Of a DNA stretch of 64,000 bases, positions 51,590 through 60,354 are shown piece after piece; the first letter of the stretch is position 1, and each line of letters opens with the position of its first letter. The translations under genes and the position numbers were made by a program. Origin of the DNA: GWC2-45-44 sp041661665 (GTDB taxonomy: Bacteria; Planctomycetota; Phycisphaerae; Sedimentisphaerales; UBA12454); the NCBI GenBank assembly GCA_041661665.1, contig JBAZTW010000003.1:1-64000 (forward strand), given 5' to 3'. The notes under the pieces were generated by a model. It was not told where the DNA came from and ran no database searches. It saw only the letters and a program-made list of their open reading frames with translations.

Positions 51590-52252
51590 ATGGCAGTAAA
51601 AGAGATATTATTAAAAGCTGAAACAAGAAAAGAAATTGGCACAAAAGACGCCAGGAAGCTGCGGGCACAGAAGAAGATTCCGGCCATAGTTTATGGTCAC
51701 AAGGAACAGCCGACGGCGATTGTAATCGACCAGCACGCGTTTGCCGAAGGCCTTCATCACGGCAGCAGGCTTTTCGACGTTGAAATTGACGGCAAAACAG
51801 AAAAGCTGCTGATAAAGAGCGTTCAGCACGATTATCTTGGCAGTACAATCATTCACGCTGATTTTCTCAGGGTTGACCTGAGCGAAAAAGTGAAGGTTGA
51901 AGTGCCTATCAACTATAAGGGTGTACCGGCTGGCAAACAGGAAGGCGGCATTCTCGAAGAACACCTCGACAAGCTTGAAGTTGAGTGCGCGGTTGTGGCT
52001 ATACCGGCATCGATAGATGTGTCCGTAAAAGCTCTTAAGGTCGATGAATCTATTTTCGCCAAGGATGTTGTTCTGCCGGCAGGCGTTAAACTTATGACTA
52101 ATCCGGAAACATTGCTGATTGCCTGCCATATCCCTGCGGCTGCTCCGGTCGAAGAAGCGGTTCCGACAGGTGAAGAGCCGACAAGTCCTGAAGTTCTTAC
52201 TGAGCGCAAGCCTAAGGAAGGCGAAGATGCAGAATCCGAAGAAAAGAAATAA
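51590..52252 (+). CDS. rplY: 50S ribosomal protein L25 (general stress protein CTC type)
   Basis: 220 residues: N-terminal L25 domain (1-95, RKEIGTKDARKLRAQKKIPA, HDYLGSTIIHADFLRVDL) and the C-terminal TL5/CTC domain, then an acidic tail. It binds 5S rRNA. The prs-rplY-pth order is a typical bacterial arrangement. Confidence 0.94.
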   Translation: MAVKEILLKAETRKEIGTKDARKLRAQKKIPAIVYGHKEQPTAIVIDQHAFAEGLHHGSRLFDVEIDGKTEKLLIKSVQHDYLGSTIIHADFLRVDLSEKVKVEVPINYKGVPAGKQEGGILEEHLDKLEVECAVVAIPASIDVSVKALKVDESIFAKDVVLPAGVKLMTNPETLLIACHIPAAAPVEEAVPTGEEPTSPEVLTERKPKEGEDAESEEKK

Positions 52253-52284
52253 CGGATTCGATGTGGCGTTCGTGAAGTGTTTAA

Positions 52285-52905
52285 ATGGATGATATACGAT
52301 TAGTTGCAGGGCTCGGTAATCCGGGTGAAGAATATCGCAGAACTCGGCATAATGTCGGGTTTGACGCGCTCGACCTGCTTGCTGACGGGCTGAAAGTTGA
52401 GATGGACAGAGAAAAGTTCGGAGCTTCTTTCGGCCAGATAAATATCGGCAGTAAAAAGTTAATATTGTTAAAGCCAATGCTGTTTATGAATAACAGCGGC
52501 CAATCGGTGTCGGCGGTTTGTAATTTTTATAAAATCGCTCCAGGCGATGTGCTGGTGCTTACTGATGATTTGGCTCTTGAGCCTGGAACGCTCCGGATTC
52601 GTTCCGGCGGCTCGGCAGGCGGGCATAACGGTCTTGCTGATATTGTCGAAAAGCTGGGGACAGACCAGTTCGGCAGGCTGCGTATTGGAATCGGCAGCAA
52701 AGGCGAGTTTGCAGGACGCGATTATGTTTTGTCTCGGCCTGATAAAGCAGAAAGAGAACTAATAGATAAGGCCATTATGGAAGCGACGAAAGCCGCGATG
52801 ACCTGGCTTACGGAAGGTATCGCTGTCGCGATGAACAGATTTAATAAAAAGATAACGCCGAGCGAAAACGGCGAAGGTAAAGAAAGTTTAAAAGATAAAA
52901 ACTAA
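52285..52905 (+). CDS. pth: Peptidyl-tRNA hydrolase
   Basis: 206 residues. It frees tRNA from stalled peptidyl-tRNA. LVAGLGNPGEEYRRTRHNVG (catalytic His and Asn), LKPMLFMNNSGQSV and LTDDLALEPGTLRIRSGGSA-GGHNG are diagnostic. The C-terminal tail has about 20 extra residues rich in Glu and Lys. Follows rplY. Confidence 0.96.
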   Translation: MDDIRLVAGLGNPGEEYRRTRHNVGFDALDLLADGLKVEMDREKFGASFGQINIGSKKLILLKPMLFMNNSGQSVSAVCNFYKIAPGDVLVLTDDLALEPGTLRIRSGGSAGGHNGLADIVEKLGTDQFGRLRIGIGSKGEFAGRDYVLSRPDKAERELIDKAIMEATKAAMTWLTEGIAVAMNRFNKKITPSENGEGKESLKDKN

Positions 52906-52929
52906 AGATTTTATTTAGGAGATAGAAAT

Positions 52930-53382
52930 TTGGAAACAGTAACAAAAAGGTTGTATGAGGCTATGATTCTTGTTGATTCAGCCGAGGCAATCGCCGACTG
53001 GCAGGGCATCAATGACCATATTAAGAAGATACTCGACCGCAGCGAAGTTGAAATCCTGAGTATGCGCAAATGGGATGAGAGGCCTTTGGCTTATGAGATT
53101 GAAAACAAAAAGAGAGGCACTTATATCCTTGTTTATTTCAACTGCATTACAGAAAAGATTTCTGTGATTGAAAGAGATTTTCAGCTTTCCGAGCGGATTG
53201 TACGGGCGCTGATACTTCGCGGCGACCATATTACAAAGGAAGATATGGAAAAGGATACTCCTTTCCAGATGTTTGAGAAGGGCATCGTTCCGCCACCGCC
53301 GCCCGCAGCGGTAGTGGCAGCCTCGCCTATTAGCGATATCGAAGTAATTCCGCCGGAAGTCGCGGAAGAACTGGAAAAATAA
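52930..53382 (+). CDS. rpsF: 30S ribosomal protein S6
   Basis: 150 residues: the S6 core (1-100, YEAMILVDSAEAIADWQGIN, AYEIENKKRGTYILVYF) and a proline-rich and acidic tail (VPPPPPAAVVAASP). Start is TTG (TTG GAA ACA) with AGGAGA before it. First of the rpsF-ssb-rpsR-rplI-dnaB run. Confidence 0.93.
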   Translation: METVTKRLYEAMILVDSAEAIADWQGINDHIKKILDRSEVEILSMRKWDERPLAYEIENKKRGTYILVYFNCITEKISVIERDFQLSERIVRALILRGDHITKEDMEKDTPFQMFEKGIVPPPPPAAVVAASPISDIEVIPPEVAEELEK

Positions 53383-53449
53383 TTTTAGTTATGAGCATTG
53401 AGTCTTTACTTACGACTAAGAGCTAAAAACTATTTTATCAGAGGGCAAA

Positions 53450-53899
53450 ATGGCGAATTTTAATAAAGTTATATTGGCAGGCAACCTTACTCGGGACCCG
53501 CAGTTGTCGTATTTGCCCAGCCAGACGGCAGTGGTGAATTTCGGACTTGCGGTTAACCGGCAATGGAAGGGGCAGGACGGGCAAATGAAGCAGGAAGTTT
53601 GCTTTGTTGACTGCAGGTCGTTTGGCAAGCCCGCCGAGACGATAAATAAGTATTGCAAAAAGGGCAAACCGCTATTGGTCGAAGGCAGGCTTACTTATGA
53701 CAGCTGGACAGGCAAAGACGGCGTAAAAAAAAGCAAGCTGTATGTTACGGCAGAAACGTTCCAGTTTCTCGGCACAGGCGGAGCTGGTGAACACGGCGGC
53801 GAGCACAGCAGTTCTGCCGGCAGCGAATCGCAGGCGCCTTCGGAAGATTATGGTTCAGCCGAACCGCCACAAACCGGCGGCGATGATATTCCGTTTTAA
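53450..53899 (+). CDS. ssb: Single-stranded DNA-binding protein
   Basis: 149 residues: OB fold (1-105, MANFNKVILAGNLTRDPQLS, VCFVDCRSFGKPAETINKYC) and a Gly/Ser/Glu-rich tail ending DDIPF, the acidic tip that recruits DNA-processing partners. It sits between rpsF and rpsR as in many bacteria. GAGGG precedes the ATG. Confidence 0.96.
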   Translation: MANFNKVILAGNLTRDPQLSYLPSQTAVVNFGLAVNRQWKGQDGQMKQEVCFVDCRSFGKPAETINKYCKKGKPLLVEGRLTYDSWTGKDGVKKSKLYVTAETFQFLGTGGAGEHGGEHSSSAGSESQAPSEDYGSAEPPQTGGDDIPF

Positions 53900-53954
53900 A
53901 TAGCGGCTAAATAAGAAATATAAAAGATTGTAAATTTTTTAGGAGTAGTTTTCA

Positions 53955-54227
53955 GTGAGAGCGCAAGGCTTTAAAAAGAGCAAAACAGACGTGAACAAGC
54001 GGAAAAAACGCAAAGAAACTGTTCGTGAACAGACGCAATGCAGGTTCTGCCGGTCAAAAACAGAGTATGTTGACTACAAGGACCTTGAGATTTTGAGCAA
54101 GCTGCTTACGCATCGCGGGAAGATATTTTCCCGCAAGCGCAGCGGAAATTGTGCAAGCTGCCAGCGTAAAGTCAGACTGGCAATCAAGCGCGCACGTTAC
54201 ATCGGTTTTCTGCCGTTCACGAGCTAA
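53955..54227 (+). CDS. rpsR: 30S ribosomal protein S18
   Basis: 90 residues. It has CRFC and CASC pairs, so it is the zinc-binding (C+) form. YVDYKDLEILSKLLTHRGKI and KVRLAIKRARYIGFLPF are the S18 core. Start is GTG (GTG AGA GCG) after AGGAGT. Confidence 0.95.
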   Translation: MRAQGFKKSKTDVNKRKKRKETVREQTQCRFCRSKTEYVDYKDLEILSKLLTHRGKIFSRKRSGNCASCQRKVRLAIKRARYIGFLPFTS

Positions 54228-54284
54228 CAGCGGATTTTATTTAAAAATCATAAGAGAATCCAAAAGGTTATTGGAGATATTAGT

Positions 54285-54779
54285 ATGAAGGTTTTACTTT
54301 GTGAAGATGTTGAAAATCTCGGCTGGTATGGCGACGTAGTCGAAGTTAAAGAAGGCTATGCGCGTAATTATCTTTTGCCGCAGCGGGTTGCGGTTGTTCC
54401 CAGCGAAAGCAAAATAAAGGCAATGGCAGAAGAAAAAGCCAAACGCACCGAGCAGAGGAATGTAGCTCTGGAACGTCTGAAGAAGATTGCCGAGAAGGTC
54501 GAAGGGGCAGAGGCCGTTATTGCCGCCAAGGTGAACGAACAGGGTCATCTGTTTGGTTCGATTACCGAAAATCAGATTGCAGAAAATCTCAGGCAGCAGG
54601 GCTTTGAGATTGCGGATAAGTTTATTCGTCTCGATGAGCATATTAAGGAGGCCGGGCAGTTTAGCGTACGGATTAAATTTGCTGCGGATGTAACCGCAAC
54701 GGTAAAAGTAACAGTAGTCCCGGAAGGACAGATTGCTGAAGCTGCTGATGACTCAGCCGGACAGACAAACGCGGAATAG
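54285..54779 (+). CDS. rplI: 50S ribosomal protein L9
   Basis: 164 residues. MKVLLCEDVENLGWYGDVVE and KEGYARNYLLPQRVA are the N-domain, followed by a long helix and the C-domain. A 10-15 residue tail (EAADDSAGQTNAE) follows. Its end overlaps the open start region of dnaB. Confidence 0.96.
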   Translation: MKVLLCEDVENLGWYGDVVEVKEGYARNYLLPQRVAVVPSESKIKAMAEEKAKRTEQRNVALERLKKIAEKVEGAEAVIAAKVNEQGHLFGSITENQIAENLRQQGFEIADKFIRLDEHIKEAGQFSVRIKFAADVTATVKVTVVPEGQIAEAADDSAGQTNAE

Positions 54780-56172
54780 GAACGCTGCTGTAAGCCAGTC
54801 GGGCGGTTCTTCGATGAACTCCGAGGTGATTTCAGGCAGAACGATGCCTGAATCGCTTGAGGCTGAGGCGGCGGTACTTGGGTCGATGATACTCGACCCG
54901 GAGTGCATTGGTCTGGTAATTCAGAAGATAAAGGCGGACTCTTTTTATCGTCTGGAGCATCAGATGATGTTCGATGCCATTGTCCATCTATGGGAAAAGA
55001 TGGATACCCCGGAAAAGTTTGACCTTGTGCTTTTGCGGGATGAACTCAAAAAGCGAAGTCAAATTGACGAGGTCGGCGGGCCTGAGTATCTGATGAAAAT
55101 AGCCGAGTCTGTGCCTTCCAGCGCGAATATCGAGCAGTACGTCAACATTGTGCAGGAAAAGCAGATGCTGCGTGAGCTTATTGCCGCAGCAGGCGAAGTA
55201 ATGACCGAAGCGTTTGACGCAGGCGGCGATGTGAGCGAAAAGCTCGACCGCGCAGAGCAGAAGATATTCCAGGTAACCGAAAAGAAAATCAGCGGCGCGG
55301 CGATTTCAATTAAGGATTTGCTTACGCAGGCTTTTGAGGCGATTGATAAACGCGAAGGCCATCATGTTACAGGTCTTCCGACAGGCTTTACGGAGCTTGA
55401 CGATTTGACGTGCGGCCTTCAGAGCGGCGAAATGATTGTAATTGCCGGCAGGCCGAGTATGGGCAAAACCAGTTTCGCGATGAATATGGCCGAACATATC
55501 GGCGCTGATAATAATATGCCTGTCGTGATTTTTTCTCTTGAAATGAGCAAACAGCAACTGGCAGAGAGAATGCTTTGCAGCAGGGCGATGATGGATTCGC
55601 AGTTAGTGCGCAAGGGAATGCTCAATGATGAGCAGTATCAGGAACTCGTTCAGGCGGCAAGCGAATTGAGCGATAAGCCTATTTATGTTGACGACAGCCC
55701 CGGCATAACTCCGCTGGAACTTCGAGGCAAGGCTCGCAGGCTCAAGGCTCAATATGGAATAAGATGTATATTTGTCGATTATCTTCAGCTTATGAGTGCC
55801 GGAGGCAGGGTTGAAAGCCGACAGCAGGAAGTCAGCGAGATGAGCAGATATTTAAAGGCATTAGCCAGGGAACTGGAAGTGCCCGTAATTGTTTTGAGTC
55901 AGTTGAATCGTTCGCCGGAAGGCAGAGAAGGCCACAAGCCTCGAATGAGCGATTTGCGTGAAAGCGGCAGTATTGAGCAGGATGCGGATGTTGTAATGCT
56001 TCTGCATCGTGAAGATTATTATCATAAGGGCGAGACCGATTACGAGAATACCAATAACGCCGAAGTGATTATCGCCAAGCAGCGTAACGGCCCGACCGAT
56101 ACAGTAGAATTGAGCTTTAATGGTATGTGCACGCGATTTAACAATCGCGCCAGATCGCAGGAACCGTTTTAA
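54748..56172 (+). CDS. dnaB: Replicative DNA helicase DnaB
   Basis: 474 residues from this ATG. N-domain (LEAEAAVLGSMILDPECIGL), linker and C-terminal RecA-like domain with Walker A GRPSMGKT, VIFSLEMSKQQLAERML, CIFVDYLQLMSAGG and MSDLRESGSIEQDADVVMLL. It unwinds DNA at the replication fork. The start is uncertain: ATG at 54748 overlaps rplI by 32 bases, and ATG at 54814 (452 residues, MNSEVISGRTMPESLEAEAA) is as good a choice. Confidence 0.95.
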   Translation: MTQPDRQTRNRNAAVSQSGGSSMNSEVISGRTMPESLEAEAAVLGSMILDPECIGLVIQKIKADSFYRLEHQMMFDAIVHLWEKMDTPEKFDLVLLRDELKKRSQIDEVGGPEYLMKIAESVPSSANIEQYVNIVQEKQMLRELIAAAGEVMTEAFDAGGDVSEKLDRAEQKIFQVTEKKISGAAISIKDLLTQAFEAIDKREGHHVTGLPTGFTELDDLTCGLQSGEMIVIAGRPSMGKTSFAMNMAEHIGADNNMPVVIFSLEMSKQQLAERMLCSRAMMDSQLVRKGMLNDEQYQELVQAASELSDKPIYVDDSPGITPLELRGKARRLKAQYGIRCIFVDYLQLMSAGGRVESRQQEVSEMSRYLKALARELEVPVIVLSQLNRSPEGREGHKPRMSDLRESGSIEQDADVVMLLHREDYYHKGETDYENTNNAEVIIAKQRNGPTDTVELSFNGMCTRFNNRARSQEPF

Positions 56173-56184
56173 AAAAGTAAAAAA

Positions 56185-56212
56185 TCAGAGCCTGGAGCGA
56201 TAGCGACAGGTG
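56185..56212 (+). repeat. Repeat family C' copy between dnaB and bamA
   Basis: TCAGAGCCTGGAGCGATAGC then GACAGGTG. Same core as 38885-38912 in the other direction. Confidence 0.75.
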
Positions 56213-56238
56213 TATTATATTAGCAGGAAAGGGATTTT

Positions 56239-58590
56239 ATGCGGATTTTCGAGTTCTGTTTAAAAAACGGAGTGGTGCCGCGTTTTTCCGTTTTGGCAAT
56301 AATGCTTGTTATAAGCCGTTATTGTTATGCGCAAGACCCGAATGTCGATGCTGCTGAATATCAGGGGAAAATCATTAACAGTGTGCAAACCGCAGGTAAT
56401 GTCTATGTGAGCTACGCAAAGATAGTTTCGACAGTTAGAAGCAGGGCGGGAGAGGCGTTTGATATTGGCACGGTGCAGGAAGATGTGAGCAGAATTGCCG
56501 CGTTGCGCGGCGTCGAACTGGCGTATTACAGCGTTGCCGCTGCCGGCGAGAAAGTGGAACTTACTTTCGTTGTGAAAGAGAAAAATGTAATTCGCAAGAT
56601 AACTTTCAGCGGCGACAAAAACTACAGCGACAAAAAACTGCTCGATGAAGTCGGATTCGCCAGAGGCGATTATTTTGATAAATTTACCGCTCGGACAGGC
56701 GCCGAAAAACTTACCGAGTATTATAAGAAGAAAGGCTACCCGTTTGTAAAGGTTGATTACGATGATTCGCAAATCGGCCAGGGTGTGCTGAATTATAATA
56801 TCGAATGCAGTCAGAAAGTAAAAATCAAAAAGCTTAAATTTAAGGGCAACTCGGCGATAAAGAGCAAAGAACTTAAACCTGTGGTTAAAAGCAAGCCCAA
56901 ACAGTTTGGCATTTTTCAGAACTATTTCAAACAGCAGGTTATCGACGACGATATAGTAAATCTTCAGAAGGCGTATGACAGAAGAGGCTATCTCGATACA
57001 AAGGTCGGCGCCACATGGAATTTTGTAAAAAATAAAAAAGGCGCCGAAATTCTGTTCACCATAGAAGAAGGCAGGCAGTATGACGTTGAGAAAATAGAGC
57101 TTGTAGGCAATGAGTTTTTCAGCGATGCCAACCTGACCAGTACGTTCAGGCTCAAGGAAGGGAAATTTTACAGTAATGAAAAGGCTGATTACGATAAAGA
57201 TGAAATACTAAAGGCTTACAGGCAGACCGGCTTTGTGAATGTCAAAGCTGAATCCAAAAGAAGGTTCACCGATACTAATGACAAAGTAATCGCCCGTTTT
57301 GAGATAGAGCAGGGCGAGCGTTTTCGAATAGGACAAGTCAATATATCCGGCAACCGCGGCGTGCAGGACAAGGTCGTAAGACGCGTACTTGATGAAAAGG
57401 AATTTAAGCCAGGCGAATGGTATAACGCCCATATAGCTCGAGGCGACGGCGAAGGCGAGCTTGAAAAAGATATCAAGAGCAATGTTTATACCCAGACAGC
57501 GACGATTACGCCTGTCGACCATAACGTCCCCGGCGAGAAAAACGCAGAAGTCAGAGTTACCGAAGGCAAAACAGGCTCGGTAATGTTTGGCGCAGGCGTC
57601 AGCAGTTCGGATGGTCTGATTGGCCAGGTGATATATGAGCAGAGAAATTTCGATTACAAAAAATGGCCGAAAAGCTGGCGAAAATTTTTCTCCGAGGATT
57701 CCTTCAAAGGCGCAGGCCAGCGGTTGAGAATCGCCGCCGAACCAGGCACGCAGGTGAGCAGATATTCAATTACATGGACAGAGCCGTATTTAAAAGATAA
57801 GCCGATATCGATGACACTGTCAGCTTCAAGTTGGCAGCGAGCCAGAGAAAGCTATGATGAAGAAAGGCTCAAAGGATATATCGGTTTTACTAAAAGGCTG
57901 AAGAAGGGGTATTACAGAATTCTGGCATTCAGATTTGAGGATGTTACCGTCGCAAACGTTGACAATGACGCTCCGAAAGAGGTAACGGATGTAAAGGGGA
58001 GCAATCTTCTTGCTGGTATAAAAATAGGCTTTGGAAGAAATACCACCGACAACCGGTATAGTCCGACGAAAGGCAAGAGTTATGAATTGACTTACGAGCA
58101 GGTTACGCTTGACCATAATTTTGGTATTCTTGAGGGAACGTATCGCTGGTATAAAACGCTTCGCGAAGACCTTGCCAGAAGAAAAACTGTTTTGGAAACA
58201 AAGCTGTATGCTGGTACAATTGTGGGCAACGCTCCGGTGTTTGAAAAATTTTACGCAGGAGGCAACGGCAGCATCCGCGGTTTCGATTATCGCGGCATAA
58301 GCCCTCGTTCCGGGTCGGACAAAGACCCGATAGGCAGCAAATGGCTCGCAACAGCCAGCAGTGAAGTTGTAATGCCGATGGTAGGCGAGACGCTGGCGGG
58401 GCTTCTGTTTGTCGATACCGCTATGATTGAGACAGGCGGAATCAGGGCTTCGGTCGGTATCGGCGTGCAGATTATGATACCGCAGTGGTTCGGGCCTGTG
58501 CCGATGAGATTTGAACTTGGTCTGCCGGTTATGAAAAACGGCGAGGACGATACGCAGATGTTCAGCTTCTCGGTTGGAAGCCTGTTCTAA
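56239..58590 (+). CDS. bamA: Outer membrane protein assembly factor BamA
   Basis: 783 residues: signal peptide (about 1-30), five POTRA domains (about 38-430; typical ends such as FVVKEKNVIRKITFSGDKNY and FEIEQGERFRIGQVNISGNR), and the C-terminal beta barrel (about 440-783) with GSIRGFDYRG of the L6 loop (VRGF in E. coli). It inserts beta-barrel proteins in the outer membrane and shows that the cell is diderm. It starts the run bamA-skp-lpxD-lpxC/fabZ-lpxA, the same order as in many Gram-negatives. Confidence 0.95.
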   Translation: MRIFEFCLKNGVVPRFSVLAIMLVISRYCYAQDPNVDAAEYQGKIINSVQTAGNVYVSYAKIVSTVRSRAGEAFDIGTVQEDVSRIAALRGVELAYYSVAAAGEKVELTFVVKEKNVIRKITFSGDKNYSDKKLLDEVGFARGDYFDKFTARTGAEKLTEYYKKKGYPFVKVDYDDSQIGQGVLNYNIECSQKVKIKKLKFKGNSAIKSKELKPVVKSKPKQFGIFQNYFKQQVIDDDIVNLQKAYDRRGYLDTKVGATWNFVKNKKGAEILFTIEEGRQYDVEKIELVGNEFFSDANLTSTFRLKEGKFYSNEKADYDKDEILKAYRQTGFVNVKAESKRRFTDTNDKVIARFEIEQGERFRIGQVNISGNRGVQDKVVRRVLDEKEFKPGEWYNAHIARGDGEGELEKDIKSNVYTQTATITPVDHNVPGEKNAEVRVTEGKTGSVMFGAGVSSSDGLIGQVIYEQRNFDYKKWPKSWRKFFSEDSFKGAGQRLRIAAEPGTQVSRYSITWTEPYLKDKPISMTLSASSWQRARESYDEERLKGYIGFTKRLKKGYYRILAFRFEDVTVANVDNDAPKEVTDVKGSNLLAGIKIGFGRNTTDNRYSPTKGKSYELTYEQVTLDHNFGILEGTYRWYKTLREDLARRKTVLETKLYAGTIVGNAPVFEKFYAGGNGSIRGFDYRGISPRSGSDKDPIGSKWLATASSEVVMPMVGETLAGLLFVDTAMIETGGIRASVGIGVQIMIPQWFGPVPMRFELGLPVMKNGEDDTQMFSFSVGSLF

Positions 58591-58624
58591 AAAAATTAAA
58601 AATTAAAATTATGGAAGGTTAATT

Positions 58625-59242
58625 ATGAAGAAAACAAGTTTTGTTGCGATGGTTATTCTTGCGCCGGCGGTAATACTAACAGGTTTGCAGTATTCTCAGG
58701 CTGCCAAAGATAAGCCAGTATTGCCGGTAAAGATTGGTATTGTGAGCGTCAAGGAAGTTTTTGAGAAATGCCTGATGAAACAGACAATCGAGAAGAGTCT
58801 CTCCGCTGAAGGCGATAAAAAATTCAACGAACTAAAAAAACTTGAGGATACAATCGAAGCTGACAAAACTGCTTTGAGCAAGCGCAAACAGGACAGCGCT
58901 GATTATATGACAATGCTAAAGGCTTTAATGCTCAAACAGTCGGAGTTTGAGGCGCAAAAGGAATTTTATCAGCAGGAAATTACAGCGATGGAAATGCAGG
59001 GCAAAGAAAAAATCTATCGCAAAATTCTTGAGGTGATTACGGTTTTAGCCAAGGAAAAAGGCCTCGATATAGTTCTTAGCAGAGATGACAATTACCTCAG
59101 CAGGCCTGAATCATCTGATTCCGCGCAAAGTCCTACGGAATTAGTCCTTACAACAAAAACGCATAAACTGCTTTATTTTAATCCGGAATTTGACTTCACC
59201 GCAGAAGCTTTGACCGCTATGGATAAGGCCAACCCGCAATAA
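58625..59242 (+). CDS. OmpH/Skp family periplasmic chaperone
   Basis: 205 residues with a signal peptide (MKKTSFVAMVILAPAVILTG) and a long coiled-coil helix pair (about 55-150, LSAEGDKKFNELKKLEDTIE, KEFYQQEITAMEMQGKEKIY). KGLDIVLSRDDNY is the conserved Skp C-terminal segment. It holds unfolded outer-membrane proteins on their way to BamA. Directly after bamA. Confidence 0.87.
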   Translation: MKKTSFVAMVILAPAVILTGLQYSQAAKDKPVLPVKIGIVSVKEVFEKCLMKQTIEKSLSAEGDKKFNELKKLEDTIEADKTALSKRKQDSADYMTMLKALMLKQSEFEAQKEFYQQEITAMEMQGKEKIYRKILEVITVLAKEKGLDIVLSRDDNYLSRPESSDSAQSPTELVLTTKTHKLLYFNPEFDFTAEALTAMDKANPQ

Positions 59243-59268
59243 AAAAAATTAAAAATCAAAATTGTGGA

Positions 59269-59286
59269 ATCGGCCTTTAGGCCGAT
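59269..59286 (+). repeat. Hairpin just before lpxD
   Basis: ATCGGCCTTTAGGCCGAT, followed by GAGTTTTAAC and the ATG. The sequence before it (AAAATTGTGGAATCG) matches that before the glmU hairpin. Confidence 0.55.
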
Positions 59287-59298
59287 GAGTTTTAACAA

Positions 59299-60354
59299 AT
59301 GGCAACTGAAACATTACAAAGAAAATATACAGTCAGTCAGCTTGCGAAAATAGCGGGCGCTGAACTTGTCGGCAGCGGCAAAGGTGAAATTTGCAGGGCG
59401 GCGCCGTTTGAATCCGCAACGCCGGACAGCATTACTTTTGTGTCCGATGAAAAACTTTTAGAGAACATCGTTGATTGTAAAGCAGGGGCGGTTATCGTTT
59501 CCAAAAAAATAGAAACGTGCATTCCTTTGCTTGTTGTCAAAAATGTTGAAAAGGCGCTGATTGCGGTTTTGAAGGAATTTGCGCCGAAACTCTCGGCTCC
59601 GCAGCCGGGCATACACAAAAGCGCGATTGTCGAGCAGGGAGCAGTCGTTTCGCCGACAGCGTCAATAGGCGAGTTTGTCTGTGTAAGGCAGGGCGCCATA
59701 ATCGGCGAAAGAACGATTATCAGTGCAGGCTGTAAAATCGGCGAAAATTCCATTATAGGCAATGACTGCAGAATTGATGATAATGTTGTAATTTATCACA
59801 ACTGTAAAATTGGTAATAATTGTATAATTTCCGCTAATAGCGTAGTTGGAGCGATGGGCTTCGGATATTATTTCTTTGACGGCGGCCATCAGTTAATTCC
59901 TCACACTGGCGGAGTGGTGATAGAGGACTGCGTCGAAATCGGCGCAAATGCCTGCGTTGACAGGGCGAAATTCGGCAATACAATAATCGGAGCCGGGACA
60001 AAGATTGATAATCTTGTTCAAATCGCTCATAACGTTGTAATCGGCAAATGCTGTCTGATTATTTCACAGGCAGGCATCGCCGGCAGCACCAAACTCGGCA
60101 ATGGCGTTGTTCTTGCCGGTCAGGTCGGAATCGCCGACCATAGGACCATTGGCGATGGGGCTCAAATAGGCGCACAGGCGGGCGTTATGAACGATATTCC
60201 CGCGGGTAAGCAGATGCTCGGGTCGCCGGCGATAGATATTAAAGATTTTGCAAAGCAGGTGATTTTAAAGCGAAAACTGCCTGAAATGAATAAAGAGCTT
60301 AAACAGCTTGTTAAAAGGATAGAGATTCTTGAAGCCGCAGCGAACAATAGCTGA
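59299..60354 (+). CDS. lpxD: UDP-3-O-(3-hydroxyacyl)glucosamine N-acyltransferase
   Basis: 351 residues: N-terminal uridine-binding domain (1-100), a left-handed beta-helix of hexapeptides (ASIGEFVCVRQGAIIGERTI), and a C-terminal helix. The catalytic His is in DNLVQIAHNVVIGKCC. It adds the N-linked acyl chain in lipid A synthesis. It overlaps the LpxC-FabZ gene by 26 bases. Confidence 0.95.
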   Translation: MATETLQRKYTVSQLAKIAGAELVGSGKGEICRAAPFESATPDSITFVSDEKLLENIVDCKAGAVIVSKKIETCIPLLVVKNVEKALIAVLKEFAPKLSAPQPGIHKSAIVEQGAVVSPTASIGEFVCVRQGAIIGERTIISAGCKIGENSIIGNDCRIDDNVVIYHNCKIGNNCIISANSVVGAMGFGYYFFDGGHQLIPHTGGVVIEDCVEIGANACVDRAKFGNTIIGAGTKIDNLVQIAHNVVIGKCCLIISQAGIAGSTKLGNGVVLAGQVGIADHRTIGDGAQIGAQAGVMNDIPAGKQMLGSPAIDIKDFAKQVILKRKLPEMNKELKQLVKRIEILEAAANNS

